DNA of 64,000 bases from an uncultured Flammeovirgaceae bacterium (GTDB lineage: Bacteria > Bacteroidota > Bacteroidia > Cytophagales > Cyclobacteriaceae): positions 1-64,000 of the forward strand of contig CAKZYA010000073.1 in NCBI GenBank assembly GCA_937883755.1, written 5' to 3'. Shown here piece after piece: positions 61,879-64,000 of the stretch. The notes under the pieces are model-generated. The model ran no database searches, had not been told where the DNA came from, and saw nothing but the letters and a program-made list of their open reading frames with translations. Both the position numbers and the translations under genes were made by a program. The number at the start of each line of letters is the position of its first letter. Position 1 is the stretch's first letter.

Positions 61879-64000
61879 ATGAAGTACTTGTACCTACTAT
61901 ATTCATTTTTGTTATTGCTTACGTTAACCACATCTTATCAGGTTAACGCCCAAGATTGTTTTGATCCTAGTGATCCTGCTTATCCAACTCCCACATGTAT
62001 TCTCCAACGAGCTGATTCGTTAGCAGAAGGCGAAGTTTATATTAACGGGACATTGGTTGGCACTTACAACTGCGGAGATGGTATTGATAACGATGGAGAT
62101 GGACTAACTGATTGCCAGGAAGCAACATGTCAAAGTCAGCCTAATTGCGGAGTTGAAATCTGCAACGATGGAATCGACAATGATGGTGATGGATTAATCG
62201 ATTGTCAAGATAGAGATAACTGTGGTGCCTCAACACTGTGCGAGAATGACTGCGGAAATGGTGTAGATGATGATGGTGATGGTTTTTTTGACTACTACGA
62301 TGGTGACTGTTTAGCTGATCCAGATAACCCTAATGACTTTATTGTACTCGAGCCAGATTGTGAAGCCGTACCTACAGGTAATGCTTTTAGTATTCAAGCT
62401 GCCGATTCGTCAGCCAACCAAACTAGTGCCGCGATGGGTATGCCCATGGTAGCGGATGTGGATAACGATGGAACGCCCGAGGTAATTACGACCAATGGTC
62501 AAAACGGGAGGATATTCGTACTAGATGGCTCTGATCTGTCAAGTATTGAAGCACAAACAAATTTCGGCTCAAATACTCGAGCGTACCCTGTTGTAGCCGA
62601 CGTCGACGGCGATGGCTTTGGTGAGATATTTATTGTGGGTAATAATAATTCTGTCCGAGCATATCATCATGATCTCACTCCGTACTGGAACCAAGCCTCA
62701 TCAGGATTTCCCAGTGGCCGGGTCATTAATGTCGCTGACTTTAACCTAGACGGAATCCCCGAGTTATACCAAGTCAACGAGATCCGGGATGCTACTACAG
62801 GTGCCGTACTGATCGCTGGTAGTCATGGTTCAGCCACTTACCCCTCAGCTAATAATTGGCAAACAGAATTGAATCCAGCTCCGGTTGCCATAGATATACT
62901 TCCGGATGCTGCCTGTGCCGACTGTAGTGGGTTAGAGCTAGTAGTGGGACACATTATTTATTCAGTCGATATTGACAACAATCATCTTACTGAAGAACTG
63001 AATATGGATGATGCCACTACGCTACCAGCCGATTATCGGGCCGGAGGGTATCATCCTAAAGATGCTAACTTTACCAATCAATCTTGGAGTACTACTAGTG
63101 TGGTAGACTTTAATCAGGATGGTCACTTAGACATACTGATGGGTGGAACTACAGGAGATGAAGATGGGCCTACTTCGGTTTTTTTCTGGGATCTACAGAA
63201 TAGCGAGGTGAGGATGTTCATTGTCTCCCGCACAGGCAATACTATTGCTGCTAATCGGGGGAACTTTAGAGACTTAAGTGGTGGAAATTGTGACAATACG
63301 ACTGAACAATGTACTTGGCGACGAGGGGTAGGTACGCTAAATATTGCCGACATTGATGCCGATGGTCAACTAGAAGTAACCTTTATGTCAGGTTCTAGTT
63401 TGTATGCACTAAACGACGACTTTAGTTTGCAATGGGAAAACCACGACGAGTTCTGGGAGTCATCTTCGGGTTTTACGGGTACTACCGTATTCGATTTTGA
63501 CGGCGACGGAGCTTCCGAGGTTATTTATCGCGATGAAATCAACCTCTATATTGTGGATGGTGTTAGCGGTAATATTGTCAGTGGTTACTTAGATGGTTCA
63601 TTCTGTAGCTCCCAAACCCAAGGGGAATACCCCATTGTGGCCGACGTAGACGGCGATGGTGAAACCGAAATTATAGTTTCTTGTGGGCGTGACCGAAATG
63701 TGTATGGAGCAGCTCCGGCGACCTCAGGCACTCGGGAAAATGGCCATATTAAAGTATACAAAGCGGCAGATAATAACTACTGGGTACCCGCCCGCCAGGT
63801 GTGGAATCAGTTCTCGTACTTCAATGTAAATATTAACGATAATTTGAGTGTCCCTAGAGTTCCTCAGCCGCATCACCTAAGTTTTTCCCAATTATGTAAT
63901 AATCCAGGAGCTACTACTTCATTCCCACTAAATAAGTTCCTAAACCAATCGCCCCGCATCAGTTACTGCGGAGACTTGGTATTTCCGGCAGCCAGGCTTG
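61879..64000 (+). CDS. secreted FG-GAP/calcium-binding repeat protein, 3' end beyond the window
   Basis: The frame is open from ATG 61879 to the window edge (707 codons). A signal peptide (MKYLYLLYSFLLLLTLTTSY, cut near 25) leads to a Cys-rich, Ca-binding part with three units of the type CGDGIDNDGDGLTDC, CNDGIDNDGDGLIDC and CGNGVDDDGDG (about residues 62-140). Then come FG-GAP/VCBS blades marked by VADVDNDGTPEV, VADVDGDGFGEI, DFNLDGIPEL, VVDFNQDGHLDI, IADIDADGQLEV, VFDFDGDGASEV and VADVDGDGETEI, seven by eye. Such proteins form beta-propellers and are often T9SS substrates with a gliding-motility C-terminal domain; that part is not in view. Probably a surface adhesin or enzyme. Confidence 0.85.
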   Translation, partial: MKYLYLLYSFLLLLTLTTSYQVNAQDCFDPSDPAYPTPTCILQRADSLAEGEVYINGTLVGTYNCGDGIDNDGDGLTDCQEATCQSQPNCGVEICNDGIDNDGDGLIDCQDRDNCGASTLCENDCGNGVDDDGDGFFDYYDGDCLADPDNPNDFIVLEPDCEAVPTGNAFSIQAADSSANQTSAAMGMPMVADVDNDGTPEVITTNGQNGRIFVLDGSDLSSIEAQTNFGSNTRAYPVVADVDGDGFGEIFIVGNNNSVRAYHHDLTPYWNQASSGFPSGRVINVADFNLDGIPELYQVNEIRDATTGAVLIAGSHGSATYPSANNWQTELNPAPVAIDILPDAACADCSGLELVVGHIIYSVDIDNNHLTEELNMDDATTLPADYRAGGYHPKDANFTNQSWSTTSVVDFNQDGHLDILMGGTTGDEDGPTSVFFWDLQNSEVRMFIVSRTGNTIAANRGNFRDLSGGNCDNTTEQCTWRRGVGTLNIADIDADGQLEVTFMSGSSLYALNDDFSLQWENHDEFWESSSGFTGTTVFDFDGDGASEVIYRDEINLYIVDGVSGNIVSGYLDGSFCSSQTQGEYPIVADVDGDGETEIIVSCGRDRNVYGAAPATSGTRENGHIKVYKAADNNYWVPARQVWNQFSYFNVNINDNLSVPRVPQPHHLSFSQLCNNPGATTSFPLNKFLNQSPRISYCGDLVFPAARL

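Noticed and set aside
1-64000. tRNA, rRNA, CRISPR arrays, IS elements, integrases or prophage genes
   Set aside because: None were seen; gaps between genes are short, and no transposase, repeat-spacer array or cloverleaf was recognised.

Overview
The window looks like a chromosomal segment of a free-living, probably aerobic member of the Bacteroidota, most likely a Cytophagales-type bacterium. The reasoning is inference from gene families and signals: LytS/LytTR two-component pairs, an ABC permease fused to an M1 peptidase, several secreted or lipoprotein hydrolases, a heterodimeric methylmalonyl-CoA mutase, a long secreted FG-GAP protein, and promoters of the Bacteroidota type (TTTG, about 19 bp, TAnnTTTG), the clearest at 25898-25928. 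No rRNA, tRNA, CRISPR array, insertion sequence or prophage was seen. Most of the window is ordinary core and envelope metabolism.

Layout. 1-2.0 kb: a TonB-domain/TPR protein with a doubtful 5' end, an unknown small protein coupled to a flavin (PNPOx-like) protein, and on the other strand two overlapping tiny membrane proteins. 2.3-8.9 kb: a lipid-type ABC exporter, a membrane/coiled-coil protein coupled to gmhA, a YifB/ComM ATPase ending in a perfect 48-bp palindrome, a SPOR lipoprotein and an M20 amidohydrolase. 8.9-16.4 kb: a secreted protein with a phosphatase-like N-terminal fold, a PiT-like permease, an M16 peptidase, a YcxB-like protein, OmpH/Skp, and a divergent pair of a Tat-exported sugar isomerase-like protein and a lipoprotein sulfatase. 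16.5-21.1 kb: a minus-strand run with pta, ackA, an ArsI/CadI-type dioxygenase and a SigZ-type sigma factor. 21.2-30.4 kb: a secreted conserved protein, then three enzymes of a non-phosphorylative (Weimberg-type) pentose route: aldehyde dehydrogenase, FAH-family dehydratase and IlvD/EDD sugar-acid dehydratase. A PIN/UPF0175 toxin-antitoxin pair is wedged among them, and an S41 peptidase, a deformylase-like protein and a cold-shock protein lie between them.

30.5-37.7 kb: an ABC permease/M1 peptidase fusion with its ATPase, an S9 peptidase and a secreted protein made of two tandem repeats. 37.9-46.6 kb: two paralogous LytS/LytTR operons, each divergent from another transcription unit, with aconitase and two alpha/beta hydrolases between or beside them; both regulatory operons have TTCGTC words upstream. 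46.7-52.6 kb: methylmalonyl-CoA mutase (both subunits) divergent from dnaA. 52.6-60.5 kb: a membrane metallophosphoesterase and a complete TetR-TolC-adaptor-RND efflux operon ending in a clear terminator. 60.7-64 kb: an outer-membrane beta-barrel gene with a promoter and an upstream dyad, an AT-rich spacer, and the start of a large secreted calcium-binding repeat protein that runs off the window.

How the genes work together. The sugar-acid enzymes would convert pentonates to 2-oxoglutarate, feeding the TCA cycle in which aconitase acts; methylmalonyl-CoA mutase links propionyl-CoA and succinyl-CoA; Pta-AckA interconverts acetyl-CoA and acetate. The many exported peptidases, the sulfatase and the esterase suit an organism living on polymers. 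No clearly new defence or mobile system was found. The best leads are the split sugar-acid locus with an embedded toxin-antitoxin pair, the shared motif of the two LytTR operons, the unannotated tiny membrane proteins, and the cysteine-tailed SigZ/ArsI pair.
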